The notes under the pieces: model-generated
The model's database searches: none
What the model saw: only the letters and a program-made list of their open reading frames with translations
What the model was told of the DNA's origin: nothing
Part shown: in pieces, positions 12,801 to 23,975 of the stretch
Position numbering within the stretch: the stretch's first letter is position 1
Layout: each line of letters starts with the position of its first letter
Program-made: the position numbers and the translations under genes
DNA from: Antedon mediterranea
Taxonomy: Eukaryota; Echinodermata; Crinoidea; Comatulida; Antedonidae
Length of the DNA: 64,000 nt
Assembly: GCF_964355755.1 (NCBI RefSeq)
Contig: NC_092680.1
Location: forward strand, 15,601,001-15,665,000
Reading direction: 5' to 3'

Positions 12801-15800
12801 ACATGGCGTGCAATAGTACGCACTATTCAACGATCGTTAAATAGTACTTTTTGAAACATTTTTGTGTACGAAAAAAAAACGTCTAGATGTTATATAAAAC
12901 AAATAATGAATGTTTTGTATTCGTGTAATGGTACAAATAATGGCACTTGGTGAATGATGAAAGGTTATATCAACTCGGCTTTGCCTCGTTGATATAACCT
13001 TTCATCATTCACCTCGTGCCATTATTTGTACCATTGCACTCATAAACATTCATTATTTGTATACTATTGCCAGCCATGTAACCCACAGTCTTCTAATTAA
13101 ATGAAAAGAAATTATTTCATAACCTATTCGTGCATGGTATTATTGAAAAGTTAATATTTATCTTTTGTTCCATATGTTATAATTTTTACACCATTTTGGT
13201 GAGAAGATTCCAAAAATTGCACCAGTACTCTAACCAAAGTTTGAGCTGATGCATTGATATGTTGTTACTTGGTGTTAGCAAAATTACCCTCGCTAGTCGC
13301 TCATTGGGCAACCTGCACCCCAAGACAAGGACTGATAATGAGAGTTAGGCTATAACTGGCTATATACATTGTACCTAGTTATTTTGTATTGGTGTTATTT
13401 GATATTTATTTTACTTTTTTTTCTTTAAACTTTTAATAAATTTTAATGTTACTTTTTGATTTAGTATTATATTATTTATACATTTGTTGTTTATAAATCA
13501 TAATATGATGTTCAAAACAATATAAATAATCATAAATTTTCATTCATTTAAATTATCCAATATTCTATGAATATTATAATGAGGACTATTCCATTATATG
13601 GAAAGGGGTGGCTATTTTTGTGTACTGTTCTGTACAATTGAATTGATTTGTTAGCAATATATATATGTTACTCTTATTAAAAAAACAATATAAAATCATA
13701 TAAATATTATAATGAGGATTATTCCATTATATTCTTGTACTGTTACAATAACAAAAAAAAAAATTACAATAAATATATTACTGTTATTAAATAAAATACA
13801 TTTTGTTATACCAGTATGTTTATTATTTTCAGATGGCAACATGTATGCTGTGAATGGAGCATCTCCAAGTGGGAATAAAGTGAAAATACAGGGTTTTAGT
13901 ATAGATATTGCAGATAAATCTATTTTGCAGAAATGGTCACCAGATGAGGTCAGTTTTTTATAAATTAGACAATTTTTAAAATTGTTCTTCATTAATCCAA
14001 ATGCCAACTTTATGTCAATGGCTAGTACTGTACTATGAAGACGGTTACTAAAACCAGTACTAGTATTTTGACCTCAATCAGTTTAGTGCGAATGGAGCTT
14101 TAGGCATATTTTCACTTGTTCAACTATGTATTATGTATAATATTTGTTTCTCATTCAGGGTTTTACCAAACCCCATGATGTAGCAGTGTCCCCTGATGGC
14201 AGATCAGTGTATGTGTCTGAAATCAATCCTAATTCTGTATGGAAATTTCAACTCGACTTAAGTATGTTATTGCATTATTATTATTACTATATTTATTAAC
14301 GATATTAGTATTGTTATGGTTTATTCAAATCAATTTTCATCATGACCCGAAGGCCAATTTGCGAAAAATGTTACAATAAAATAAATGGTAAAAACAGGTA
14401 CATTAAAAAACATCCAAATTCCTTCACTTGCACTGATGAAGGGCTAGTGTTGCCCGAAAGCTCTGCTAACTTTTTTGGCTGTTTTACTTCTCGTTTTGAT
14501 TTAGCTTTTCGCTTTTATTTTGTATCTCCATTGAGATCCAGCCACTGATACCCACAGCATTGTCATTTTTTCAGTAATTTGCCTTTGGATTTATATATAT
14601 ATATATATATACTCAGAGACAGCGCTTGCCTGATATATCTATCTATCTTGTTCAAGTACCTTCACTTGCACTAATGAAGGGCTAGTGTTGCCCGAAAGAT
14701 CTGCTAACTTTTCTGGCTGGCTTTATCGTTTTGATTTATCTGTTCGCTTTTTTGTTTGTATCTCCATTGAGATCCAGCCACTGATACCCACAGCATTGTC
14801 ATTTTTATTCTTTGGATATATATATTATATATATATATATATAGAGAGAGAGAGAAAGAGACAGAGAAAGAAAATTTATGAAATGAAAATAGATGTTCCC
14901 ACTGAAACTGTTAGAAATGGTATTGCTCTACATTCTGTATTACACCAAAGTTCTTCTTTTCTGTTCCTTAAATTATAACCCGATTTATTCTGTCTCTATT
15001 GGGAAATGAGTTGGTGCATCTTTAATGTAGGGAGGGTTTTTACAAATGTTTGACAAAGTTCTAAGCATCTGTTTTCCTGTGAAATGTAACTGCATAGCTG
15101 AAGTGCGTTGGTGCACAACGATTTCACACATACATGTTGTAGAAAGAGGATGATATTTAATACATGTTTAATTTATCCTACATAACTTATTCATTACTGT
15201 GATATACTCCATTTTATAATATAAATGCATTTACCAGAAAAGCTGTCGCTAGTAACTGCTAACAAATTATAATTATTGAAAAATGCTATTGAAAATTTGG
15301 GGTTTTTTTTTCTGAATAAGTACATCATATCTTGAATTATCTTAAATACCTTTGAATAGGACTTTAAGAACTATGCTCATTTTTCCCTCTTGATCATTCT
15401 TGAAAACTTATGATTTGAATTTATTAGGAAAATCACACAAATATATACAAAGAGATAACATAAATTACTAACATTACAAATAAATACATTTATAAGAGAT
15501 TTTCCAGGAAGCTTATTAGCTTATTTCCATTGGTATCCTTTTATAATCTAAAATAGCAAATATAAACATTGCAAAGTATTTTATTAGTATGGAAATTAGT
15601 GGTGATCAGACCATATTTTCTCTAACCCAGATTTTAATCTATTTAGGGAAGAAACACAAACAACATTTTGAGCCATATTGGTCTTCAAATGTCCACTGTT
15701 TTTAAAAATTCAACAAAAATAATTCACCAATCACAGTCACACTAGGTCATATTTCCCTTAATTAATAACTACAGTGTTTATAAATGATAATTTAAGATTT

Positions 15801-16753
15801 CTGTTCAGTGTGTTTCCCTTAGCCTATGTGTGTTTGGTGAATACAGCCACTGGTTTACATTAGTAAAATAATTTACCCATGAAGAGGTAACATTCTAGTT
15901 CCACTTCCCCCTCCCCCTCTTCTTCAATTCCCCATCCCAACTGAAACTGCCCATTTTGTTCTCATGTATCGTAGAGCTATTTTTAATTGTAACACATCAT
16001 ATATTAGCAAGTAAAGTGGCGAAGCTGTTTATCGTACACAGATAGCCAACGTTGATTCATGGCCGGCTCGCTCCTAGTTCTGGTGCTGAAACCAGTCTTC
16101 TTGGATAAGGTCTCTAAACCGCAGGTCCAGTGTACAAAGTTTACCCCGGTAAACTTGTTCACAAAATAGCCCCTGTATCTGGAGATTACCATCTATCTGA
16201 CAGGACAGTGATTAATTTTACTAATAATTCTTGGCCAAAGATACAAAATATAAAAAGATATGAAATATTTATTCTTTTCGTTCAGTCTTGCAATGCAAAA
16301 CTAATTACTTATTTACATCCTTTTTTCTAAGTTGTTCAAGAAAAGGACAAAAAGAGCACACTATCTTCAGTTTCAGAAGACAACTTTAATGAGGATGAAT
16401 CAATAAAAACATTCAGAAAAAATGCTCAAAACAAAAGTCCAGTGATGTCTAAAGCTGCGCATGCCGCAACTGCCATTGTCGTTTGTATTCTCATCGTACC
16501 CATTGTCTGTATATTCATCGTCGCGATTTTCGTCCGACTTCGTGATCAAGGTCACTTTGGGGTCATAAAAGGAATTCCCCGTTACAAATCAACACAGGAT
16601 AGATTCAGTGTCGGGAATTTTTTCAACAAACGTAAGGGTTTCAATCCGGTGACGACGGAAGGAAGCGACGTCGAGGACGAAGGCAGTTGGAGTGGTGGAT
16701 CAGATGTAGAAGAATACAGCAGGTTAACTGGAAATAGAACGCAAAATTTATAA
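3815..16753 (+). CDS. Peptidylglycine alpha-amidating monooxygenase (bifunctional PHM-PAL), 3' part
   Basis: PAM converts glycine-extended peptides to alpha-amidated peptides in secretory granules. The visible exons are 3815-4242, 7571-7694, 8240-8350, 11418-11713, 12188-12367, 13833-13948, 14159-14261 and 16332-16753. All phases close in frame (592 aa plus stop). The first exon carries the end of the PHM domain, '[11 protein letters not shown]', which includes the family's CuM-ligand methionine, then a linker with 'MMHHHH'. The PAL beta-propeller follows with [46 protein letters not shown] and PHDVAV. This gives three zinc histidines and the catalytic Arg and Tyr positions. The last exon encodes a linker, a hydrophobic membrane segment (about 16460-16540) and a cytosolic tail, '[20 protein letters not shown]', very like vertebrate PAM tails. 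One oddity is FTKPHD where mammals have FDMPHD. Upstream PHM exons are not in the window. Confidence 0.93.
4380..4480. repeat. AGGCCTA-rich low-complexity patch in a PAM intron
   Basis: The words 'taggcct', 'aggccta' and 'ctagcta' are crowded together here, as in the longer block at 41040-41345. The function is unknown. The same short words are scattered over the whole window. Confidence 0.5.
5810..6735. mobile_element. MITE of the 'GGTTCCCACTAG' family, split by a LINE fragment
   Basis: The left arm (gttcccactagcgacgcaac, then the 'aaggacgtaacgcaacgca' arm) and the right arm (..gcgttacgttctagtgggaaccaagc) are inverted copies. An uninterrupted copy of the same family is at 19079-19240. Between the arms sits the LINE 3' end. 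Confidence 0.65.
5895..6655 (+). mobile_element. Non-LTR retrotransposon (CR1/Jockey-like) 3' fragment
   Basis: Two overlapping open frames (about 5900-6241 and 6228-6500) form the C-terminal part of a LINE reverse-transcriptase ORF broken by a frameshift. Visible motifs are '[18 protein letters not shown]', '[18 protein letters not shown]', '[12 protein letters not shown]', and then '[16 protein letters not shown]'. The element ends in a (TTGTA)n tail at about 6625-6650. It is 5'-truncated and dead, as is typical of LINE copies. Confidence 0.85.
7777..7919. mobile_element. MITE, 'AGCTCTGTCTAC' family, copy 2
   Basis: The left arm is aagctcatctgtttatacta and the right arm is ..ttttgatagacagagcttta, with 'gcccaaatatggtagtgata' between them. 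It lies in a PAM intron. Confidence 0.65.
8370..8640. repeat. Repeat related to the 12.77-13.08 kb inverted-repeat element
   Basis: Shared words include 'tatataacacct', 'ggttggatga..gtaggtcaca' and 'attatttgtaccat..cactcataa'. The short open frame at 8404-8625 lies inside this repeat and shows no protein family. Confidence 0.5.
8990..9587. mobile_element. 'CCTCCGCCAAGGAGG' element with a tRNA-like core
   Basis: It begins tacctccgccaaggaggtta and ends aggcggaggtttgtactctc plus 'ggagtaccctcta'. The two ends are inverted at the CCTCCGCC/GGCGGAGG core. Inside are a TG microsatellite (about 9029-9062), A-rich tracts (9320-9370) and a minus-strand tRNA-like stretch (9372-9444). Such elements are widespread in marine invertebrates, from my general knowledge. 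Confidence 0.6.
9372..9444 (-). repeat. tRNA-like (SINE-type) sequence
   Basis: On the minus strand it reads 'tggtgtaatggttatg', resembling an A box, and 'ggttcaagtccc', matching a pol III B box, with about tRNA spacing. It has no credible cloverleaf of its own and sits in the larger repeat, so I call it SINE-like and not a functional tRNA gene. Confidence 0.55.
10195..10495. repeat. SINE-like repeat, 'ACTCGTCTCGAAAGATGTAC' family, copy 1
   Basis: It shares 'acctactcgtctcgaaagat', 'ggttctttaaagtgcaca.gagct' and 'gcctcgaacccttgc.gatgtt' with copies at 59560-59850 and (partly, reversed) 54040-54145. The 'cgaacccttgc' stretch is the complement of a B-box-like motif. Confidence 0.6.
12770..13080. 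mobile_element. Long inverted-repeat (hairpin) element in a PAM intron
   Basis: From about 12910 to 13062 the sequence is a nearly perfect hairpin. The arm 'aatggtacaaataatggcac' with 'gaatgatgaaaggttatatcaa' is answered by 'ttgatataacctttcatcattc' and 'gtgccattatttgtaccatt'. The loop is only a few bases ('ctcggctttgcctcg'). Confidence 0.7.
14415..14585 (+). repeat. Repeat with hammerhead-like CTGATGA..GAAA core, copy 1
   Basis: It contains 'ctgatgaagggctagtgttg' followed by 'cccgaaagctctgc'. GGGC and GCCC can pair between CTGATGA and GAAA. The conserved tail is 'tgtatctccattgagatcca' plus 'gccactgatacccacagc'. A second copy follows at 14655-14815 and a reversed one is at 60060-60225. AT microsatellites flank it. 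Confidence 0.6.
14655..14815 (+). repeat. Tandem second copy of the CTGATGA..GAAA repeat
   Basis: It reads 'cactaatgaagggctagtgt' then 'tgcccgaaagatctgc', with the same downstream tail as copy 1. CTGATGA is mutated to CTAATGA. A TA/GA microsatellite (about 14815-14870) follows. Confidence 0.6.
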
Positions 16754-19700
16754 ATTTTGATTTTGATTTTATTTTGTTCCTTAGTTGGGTAATAGGACAT
16801 GTGTTAGATATGTAAACAATAATGTACAGTGTGTTAGTGTTATTATCCTAAGACCTGTATAGTATATTTTTGTAATTGTATTATTTGTCTAAAAATTTCA
16901 GAATCATAGTTAATAATACAAAATATTGTCTTTAAAAATAATATAAAGATATTATAAGAAGATTATAGTCCCAATATTATTTTAACAGAAATGGATGATT
17001 TTAAGAATGTTTATTGACGTACGTGATATTATGTTTTTTTTTTTTTTTTATAAGTTTGTTCAGTTCTTAGGACTTGTACAGTGTATTGCCCAGGAATCCG
17101 ACATCAACCATGCAGAGGAGAAAACCACCAATTACGGACTGTACCATTGCTGAATGGGTGTCTATCTCTACAATATTATATTAATTCTAGGCTCACTTAT
17201 TGGTTGTCCAGTTAACTTTTCCATACATCTGTCCAAGTACATTGATCTCTGCAAAACCTAGTTCAAACCATAATCAAACCATTTCTATTTTTGTGTGTAT
17301 GTTTTAAAAGCTATTTATATATTTTTGCATTCATCAGAATGTACGAGGTGCAGGCATGTAAAATAGTGACTTTTAATTTTATCATTTCAATTGTTTTATC
17401 AGCTACATTTAAATAGGTTTATATTTTGGGTTTTTCTTATATATTATATATATTATATAGATCAGAATTAAATATTTATTTATAGTTTATTTTATAGTTA
17501 TATTTATGATATGATTTTATTTAATTTATAAATTAAATATAGTGACCTATTCTGTAAGTATTTTACATTGTGTTTTATTTAAATATGAGAAATTCAAATA
17601 TTTATTGTATCTGTATATATATTTCCCTAAAACATGGCAGATTAGAATTGCATATAATACCATATCATAAAATATAATAGTAAAAAATTTGAAAAAACCA
17701 TTTTGTCTTGTTTTTGTTGGACAGACATCTTTTATACATGACATAGGAACTAACGTACATCCTAGCCTATAAGTTGGAAAATGTAAATTATGTAAATAAA
17801 CAAAAAAAATTATGTCACGCATACCATTAAAATGTATTAAAAAAAACTAAAACCTCCAATAAGTTAAAAATAATATAGAATAATTATGATAAATATAATT
17901 TAAACATGAAAATATTACGTATGCAAAGCTAAATACTTGGACCTTCAAAAATAATTACATAAACGTTTATATAAAATATGTCTTTTGTAAAATGAAATAT
18001 ATTAAAAATATCGAAACAATTTTAATTAGGTCATTAACCAACACAGTAATCAAGCCATTTATTTAGATGTCACGTTATGTCCATATTTTTGTGACGTAAT
18101 GACAATTATTAAAATTTAGCTTAATATTATAATATGGAATAATTAATCCTCCATTGTTTTAACCTGGCCTGATTAAATATTATAGAACATGACGTAAGCA
18201 GACTCTGCAATGTGTTCAAAATCATGTGTGTCTTAATTCCTTCGTTAACTAGTTAATACTTAAACTTGCCTATGTTGGTAGAAAAATCGATTAAATTGAA
18301 TATCAAATGTACTTAATGTGATAGGTGATCGGTTACATTTTAGAAAAAATATAATGAAATTCTATATAGTTGTAAATATTGTAGCTAATTTTGTTGTATA
18401 AACCCAAATGTTTATGTGTTTATGAATATATTATACAGAAATGTTCGTGTTAGTCGGGTATTATAATCAGATTCATTATGTCCTATATTAATGTATTTCG
18501 TACAATCCTAAGAGATAATGCATTGCTATCTGGTGCGCATGCTCGGTGCAAAAAGGTTAATTTATTCATGAAATGGACGCGGATTTGGACCGGACGATGT
18601 TGGATGGAAGAAGAGTAAATTTGATATGTCAAATGTATTCATATCTATTTCACTTAACCTTCTGTCGTAATTGACTCCCGGTTTTAGTAAACCAGTGATA
18701 AAAGACTGATCATGGTTTACTACTAGCATCTTTAATTTACAGTACAATTGTTTAGTTGTCGAATTTCTCTGGTTTATTTTGAGTACACTACTCTATAATA
18801 ATATGATTATGATTATCACAGCTTGTCATTGCCTGTTTTATGTCGGATATCATATTAATGTGTAAACGGTATAAATATTTTATTTTCACTCTTTCACTTA
18901 TTTGACATTGCCTATTTTATAAGTGCGCATGCTCAAAGGTGTTTGTAGTACTTGTCTTCTCACATATTATACTAATAGGTCAGATTCAGCAAAAACAACG
19001 GTTGCTCTCAGCTGTGTTTTGTGTTATTCTTGTATGTAAAATGTTTAAATTTAAACAATTTCCAAGATTCATTACTACTTATGATTGGTTCCCACAAGAC
19101 ACAACACAAGGACGTAACGCAACGCATGTGAATTGACCAATCACAAGCGATGGATTATTCGAACTGTCGCTTGTCATTGGTTAACACGTTTGTGTTGCGT
19201 GTACGTCCTTGCGTTACGTTCTAGTGGGAACCAAGCATAAGTAGGCCTATAATGCTGAGCGTGTTGTTATTTTGAGTTGTGCGTTTTAAGATTGGCGACC
19301 CTCCATTTATGTTCATTTCTGTGTCGCTATACTCGTGGATACGATAAGTGTTATATCAGGTGTTTTATTCTCAGATATTATTTATTTTATTGTATTTAAT
19401 GTGCATTAATGTTTAAAGAAAGCATGAAGATAATAAATGTCACTTTGTATATTAATGCATTTAGTTGCCTGGTTTCCACGATTGTGTGAAAATATAGAAA
19501 AATGATCACCGGCGTTTATTATGTAATAATGGACGAGTCTAAATAATAATACATTTATTACATGCATATCACCAAAGAAAAGAAATATTTTAACAGATTA
19601 AAAATTGACTGCAGATCGGCGACTGTAAATAATTAGCAGTATCTGTCCGTTTTCTTTATCAAACAAATCTCCTGTGTTCGCCTATACCCCTCACCAATAC

Positions 19701-20669
19701 GATTAGACGATTTCACGGCTGCATTGTAACTATTGCGTACTAAGTACTAAACTGTGACCAACTAAACTATATATCTGTAAAAGCGAATTCCACCAATAAC
19801 AGTCATAAGTATATGGTACAGCTAGAGCGTCATACAGTAATATTGGAAAGATTCAGAGTTACACCTATTCCCACCTAATAACACTAATTCAAACTTGTAG
19901 GTCCGATGAACCAAAACAAAATGGTGGACTTTTGAATTTTTCTATGCAAATGTGGACTTCTTTATTTTTAAGGTATATCTGAATATCCTTTTAATGGTGG
20001 AAACACCATCTGTCATCATCGCGAAAAATCACTAACATTTGAAAATATTTTTTTGTTCTATATATTTTACACATGACATTACACACACACAAAACATATC
20101 AAATATTTATCCACATTCAGCAATACCATGCTGAGTCGATCACCTCGTCTTCGTATAATGACTGCATAAAGTGCTCTTATGCTCGATCATTATTGAAGCC
20201 ATTGTAATTAATTATGTAATCATGTAGGCCTACAACATGATTCTCCTAATGAATCTGAAACACAACTGTGCCTAATTACGACATGTTGTTTATAACATGT
20301 CAGTGTAATTATATAAATTAGCATACGGACGCTACACGTACGTGTATTTTACATGCCCATGAATAATAATTTCACATATTAGAGAATTGTACGAACCGAA
20401 CCAATCATTAAGTGCATTCAATTGTGACAAATTTTGCCTTATATTAAAATTATTCAGGCATTCATAATACGATCGTTTCCAGGACAACAGCAAAATATAA
20501 ATATATTTGTTGTAGTTGGAATTAGGTATCAACAAAATATTCGCGGCCGTGCTTATAAAATAAATGACAAAATATGGCAGCGGCTGTGTAGTAAGCTCAG
20601 AAGGAAACAGAATAAATTATTTTAATATATTTTAACATACGTAGCTGATAAGTCATCACGGAATAGAAG
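16754..20669. other. PAM 3' UTR and intergenic region before PACRG
   Basis: This is AT-rich sequence with no open frame that I recognise. It contains a poly-T tract (about 17035-17050) and one MITE (19079-19240). The PAM 3' UTR must begin at 16754, but I could not fix a polyadenylation site. No Parkin-like exon is visible upstream of PACRG on the minus strand. Confidence 0.55.
19079..19240. mobile_element. MITE of the 'GGTTCCCAC' family, intact copy
   Basis: About 160 bp, nearly palindromic. The ends are ttatgattggttcccacaag and ..ctagtgggaaccaagcataa. The inner arms are 'aaggacgtaacgcaacgcat' and 'gtgttgcgtgtacgtccttg'. It is the same family as the split copy at 5810-6735. Confidence 0.75.
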
Positions 20670-22125
20670 ATGTCTACACGAACATGTCAGCATTTCGACG
20701 TTCATCAACATTCGCCTAGAAAACCATTGAACGTTGATAAAGAATGCCCATCTAAAGCCTTTACGATTCGATCGAAAGGTGAGAGGATCCGACCGCCTCC
20801 GTCAGCGGGAGCATTTAGAGAGAATCCTGCCCCGCCATCAGGGTTCCGTTATTTCTACGACAGAGGTGATTTCCCTGTAAGCATATTACATAATGCTACG
20901 ATAAAGGTGGCCTGGCAGGTAAGATTTGTTTTATCCTATTTAAATAATAATAATGATATAAGCCTACTCATTGCTATATTGACTATCACTTATGCTTTAT
21001 ACTTGGTCATTTATTCGATGCATTCCAAGATAATTTGAACGATTTTAACTTTCGGACGGATGGATCACTTTTATTTCTGAACGTAATTGTCCTTTAAAAA
21101 CAAACTGAGGCTACAAACTACGACAGATATCAAATCAATGTCTGTCACCATATCTAATGAAATATACGGTAATACATTATACAAATATAATATGATAAAT
21201 AATTAATAGTGTTTTACTTTTTTATAGTGATGATAATTTATGTTGTGGCGATGTATTTTGTTGGCTAGCTCACTAGTAAATCTGTTATGTTACATGCTGA
21301 CAAACGTGTCACCAAATAACACATTTCAGAATTATAGAGATTCACTTTACAATTGCAACAGTTAGGCATATTGTTAGATGGAAACATTTGACTAAAATGA
21401 AGGGAATTTTTCCGTGGTTATACAACTAGTTAATTTATTAGAAATTCAATAGCATTCGACACTATAGCAATACAAATATATCAATATTCTATTCATAAGA
21501 AAAAAAAGGTACGTAGACAATGGTACTATAATGATAATAATGATAACAACCAGGTTAATGGTGTGTCCAGAGAGAGAAATAAAAGTTCTAATTTAATCAT
21601 TCATTAATTTATTTATTCATGCGCTTATTCTCATTTCAGGTTGAGATAGAAAAACTAGATTTTCATCATTATCTTCCTCTTTTCTTTGACGGGTTATCAG
21701 AAACAAAGCATCCCTACCAGTTTTTAGCTCGACAGGGTATACACGATATGCTGACCCATGGTGGCTACAAGGTCCTCCCAGTTATCCCTCAACTCATCTT
21801 ACCATTAAAGAAAGCTCTGATGACTAAGAACAAAGACATCATATGTGCTACGTTGAAGGTTATTCAGGATTTGGTAGTGAGCCATGAGCTAGCAGGGGAG
21901 GCACTAATACCGTACTACCGGCAGCTGCTACCCGTCATGAACCTATTCAAGAATACGAACAACAACCTAGGTGATGGTATCGAGTACGACCAATGGAAAG
22001 GATGCAACGTTGGTGATATGGTGAACGCTACGCTAGAGCTACTAGAGAGACGAGGCGGGCAGGACGCATACATAAATATCAAATATATGGTACCGACGTA
22101 TGAATCATGTGTATTGACATATTAA
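20670..22125 (+). CDS. Parkin co-regulated gene protein (PACRG)
   Basis: PACRG is an inner-junction protein of ciliary and flagellar doublet microtubules. There are two coding exons, 20670-20918 and 21640-22125, joined in phase 0 by gtaaga/ttcag sites to give 244 aa, close to the usual 250-260. Family landmarks in order are '[20 protein letters not shown]', 'FYDRGDFP', '[20 protein letters not shown]', '[20 protein letters not shown]', '[18 protein letters not shown]' and the terminal '[14 protein letters not shown]'. The chosen ATG opens a short variable N-terminus. The whole helical-repeat region lies in one uninterrupted exon, so the gene is intron-poor. The next gene, the PAL paralogue, is convergent. 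Confidence 0.95.
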
Positions 22126-22455
22126 TGTTATTGTATGCCCTATTTTATGTTCTGAGTCTATGATGTTAATAAGTAAGGTCAAATCTGTTGGGGGAAAACC
22201 CCAATTATAAGTCTTTTATGAAATTTACTTTCATAATTTATTTATAATACACTTCCATTGGTCTATTATCAATAGATAAACGTAACTTTGTTTAAGTGAG
22301 TGATTTTTATTTAGTCAGTTTCAGGAAAACATATAAGCAATTTAAAAATTAATGACTGTTTATTGATTTGGCCATTTCTTATAAATAGGAAAAAACGTCC
22401 TGAAAATGTTTTACTTATAAGCCCTGTTTTAATACTATCTCAATTTAAGCAAAAA

Positions 22456-22704
22456 GATTAAAGATGTATTGTCCCCCCCCCCCCACCCCAAATGAAGATT
22501 AATAAAATGAGACTTTAACTAGGCCATTTTGCAGTTTTAATAAAATTATTCATTTCTGTAAAAAAAAAAAAAAAATTATTTCACTTATAAAAAGACAAAT
22601 AAACGTTTAATTTTAGCCAAAAACCATTGTCATTAAGTATTTTTTTTGCTTTGAATTGTATTTTATTCAGGTCAATATTTTTTTAGAGGGACAATATATC
22701 TTTA
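22456..22704. mobile_element. MITE, 'AAAGATGTATTGTCCCCC' family, copy 1
   Basis: The left end 'aaagatgtattgtccccccc' is answered at the right by 'gggacaatatatctttaata'. A second full copy is at 36038-36375 and a partial copy at 63294-63405. Confidence 0.65.
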
Positions 22705-23526
22705 ATAAATACCAACAGTTTTGTTTTTTTTTTAATTACACTACGCCTAATATCCTAATAAGGTTGTACTAATATGATCATCACTAGAATTGTATTCAAA
22801 CTCTACCAAAATGAGCCATTAGAACAAGAGTCGAGCGTATTTTTTTTCATACAGTTTCAAACGATAACTTTACTGTATAATGATACATTAATTTATTAAG
22901 ATAGATTTATAGATAATTAAGATAACGTGCAATCTAAGTTGTATTTCATATGCTTGCTGTAAACAGAGCTTTTTACGCGCACGATAAATACGAAATAATT
23001 AAACATACCATGTTTAGTATACTAGTTATAAAAAAAAGATCTAAAATAGATGTTCATATAGAGCTTTACCATGAATAATTGTATATAAGTATGACCCAGA
23101 TAATAATAATACAACTGCATATTTAATATGTTACTATATAGTGTAATGTAATAAGCCTGGGATTAAATGGCCACCTATCCCACTATGACTGGATGAAGAA
23201 ATAAAGCATATCAGTAGAATAACTGATCAGTCTTAAATTATGTTGTGTTTGGTATTTTAGTTTGTCAAAATAAAATGAACCCAAAACCGATTTGAGGCTA
23301 ATTTGTGCATGACAGAAGCAAGCAAGATGCTATAGATAGTGATTGTTGTAAATAGATAGTGATCATGTATGTGTATGCATCATGACGACAGTTGACTATA
23401 TACTAAATGCATTTATGACGGTAGGAATCGCAAAATTGCTTACCTATTTCCTATTATCTTTCTTTCAAATTAGAAAAAAACAAATATTTTCCATTTATTA
23501 AAAAAAAAAAAAAAAAAATACGTAGA

Positions 23527-23590
23527 AATCAAACCCAAGGTGAGCTCATTCTCAAAAACAGAGCATTAATTGCCCGTTACACCACAGAGT
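23527..23590 (-). repeat. tRNA-like (SINE-type) sequence
   Basis: On the minus strand it reads 'tggtgtaacgggcaattaat', an A-box-like region, and later 'gggtttgatttc', a degenerate B box. The upstream A tract (23500-23519) would be the tail of an A-ended repeat on the other side. It is not a functional tRNA. Confidence 0.45.
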
Positions 23591-23727
23591 ACGTGACTGA
23601 ACGTACATCTGTTCAGTCTATTTATATGCTTTCACATTACGTAATTCATCGTTACGTCATAAATATGCATATTCATATTAACTTCTTTTTGAGGAAACAA
23701 ACCAGTATTACCATGGTCGTCGTTATA

Positions 23728-23975
23728 AAGAAGACGATCGGTTAACTCAGTCGACTAAGCGTCGTGTTTCAACACGAGTCATGTACGAATCCCATGCTGG
23801 TCAGAACGTTCAACAATTGAAGCTCATTCCTCCATTTTTAAAACTATGCGACCTACTGTATTATGGGTTCACAGAATAATACGTCCCTTTCCACCACATA
23901 TGAGGCGGAACATCAATGCATCTGATGTCGTGGAACCGACCTCAATGATGTGGAAGGGCCTTAGTGCTGAGGCAG
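23728..23975 (+). repeat. tRNA-derived SINE-like element
   Basis: It starts with 'gatcggttaactcagtcgac' (A-box-like). 'gtacgaatccc' (B-box-like) follows about 45 bases on, and then a longer unrelated body. It is probably a SINE. Confidence 0.45.
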
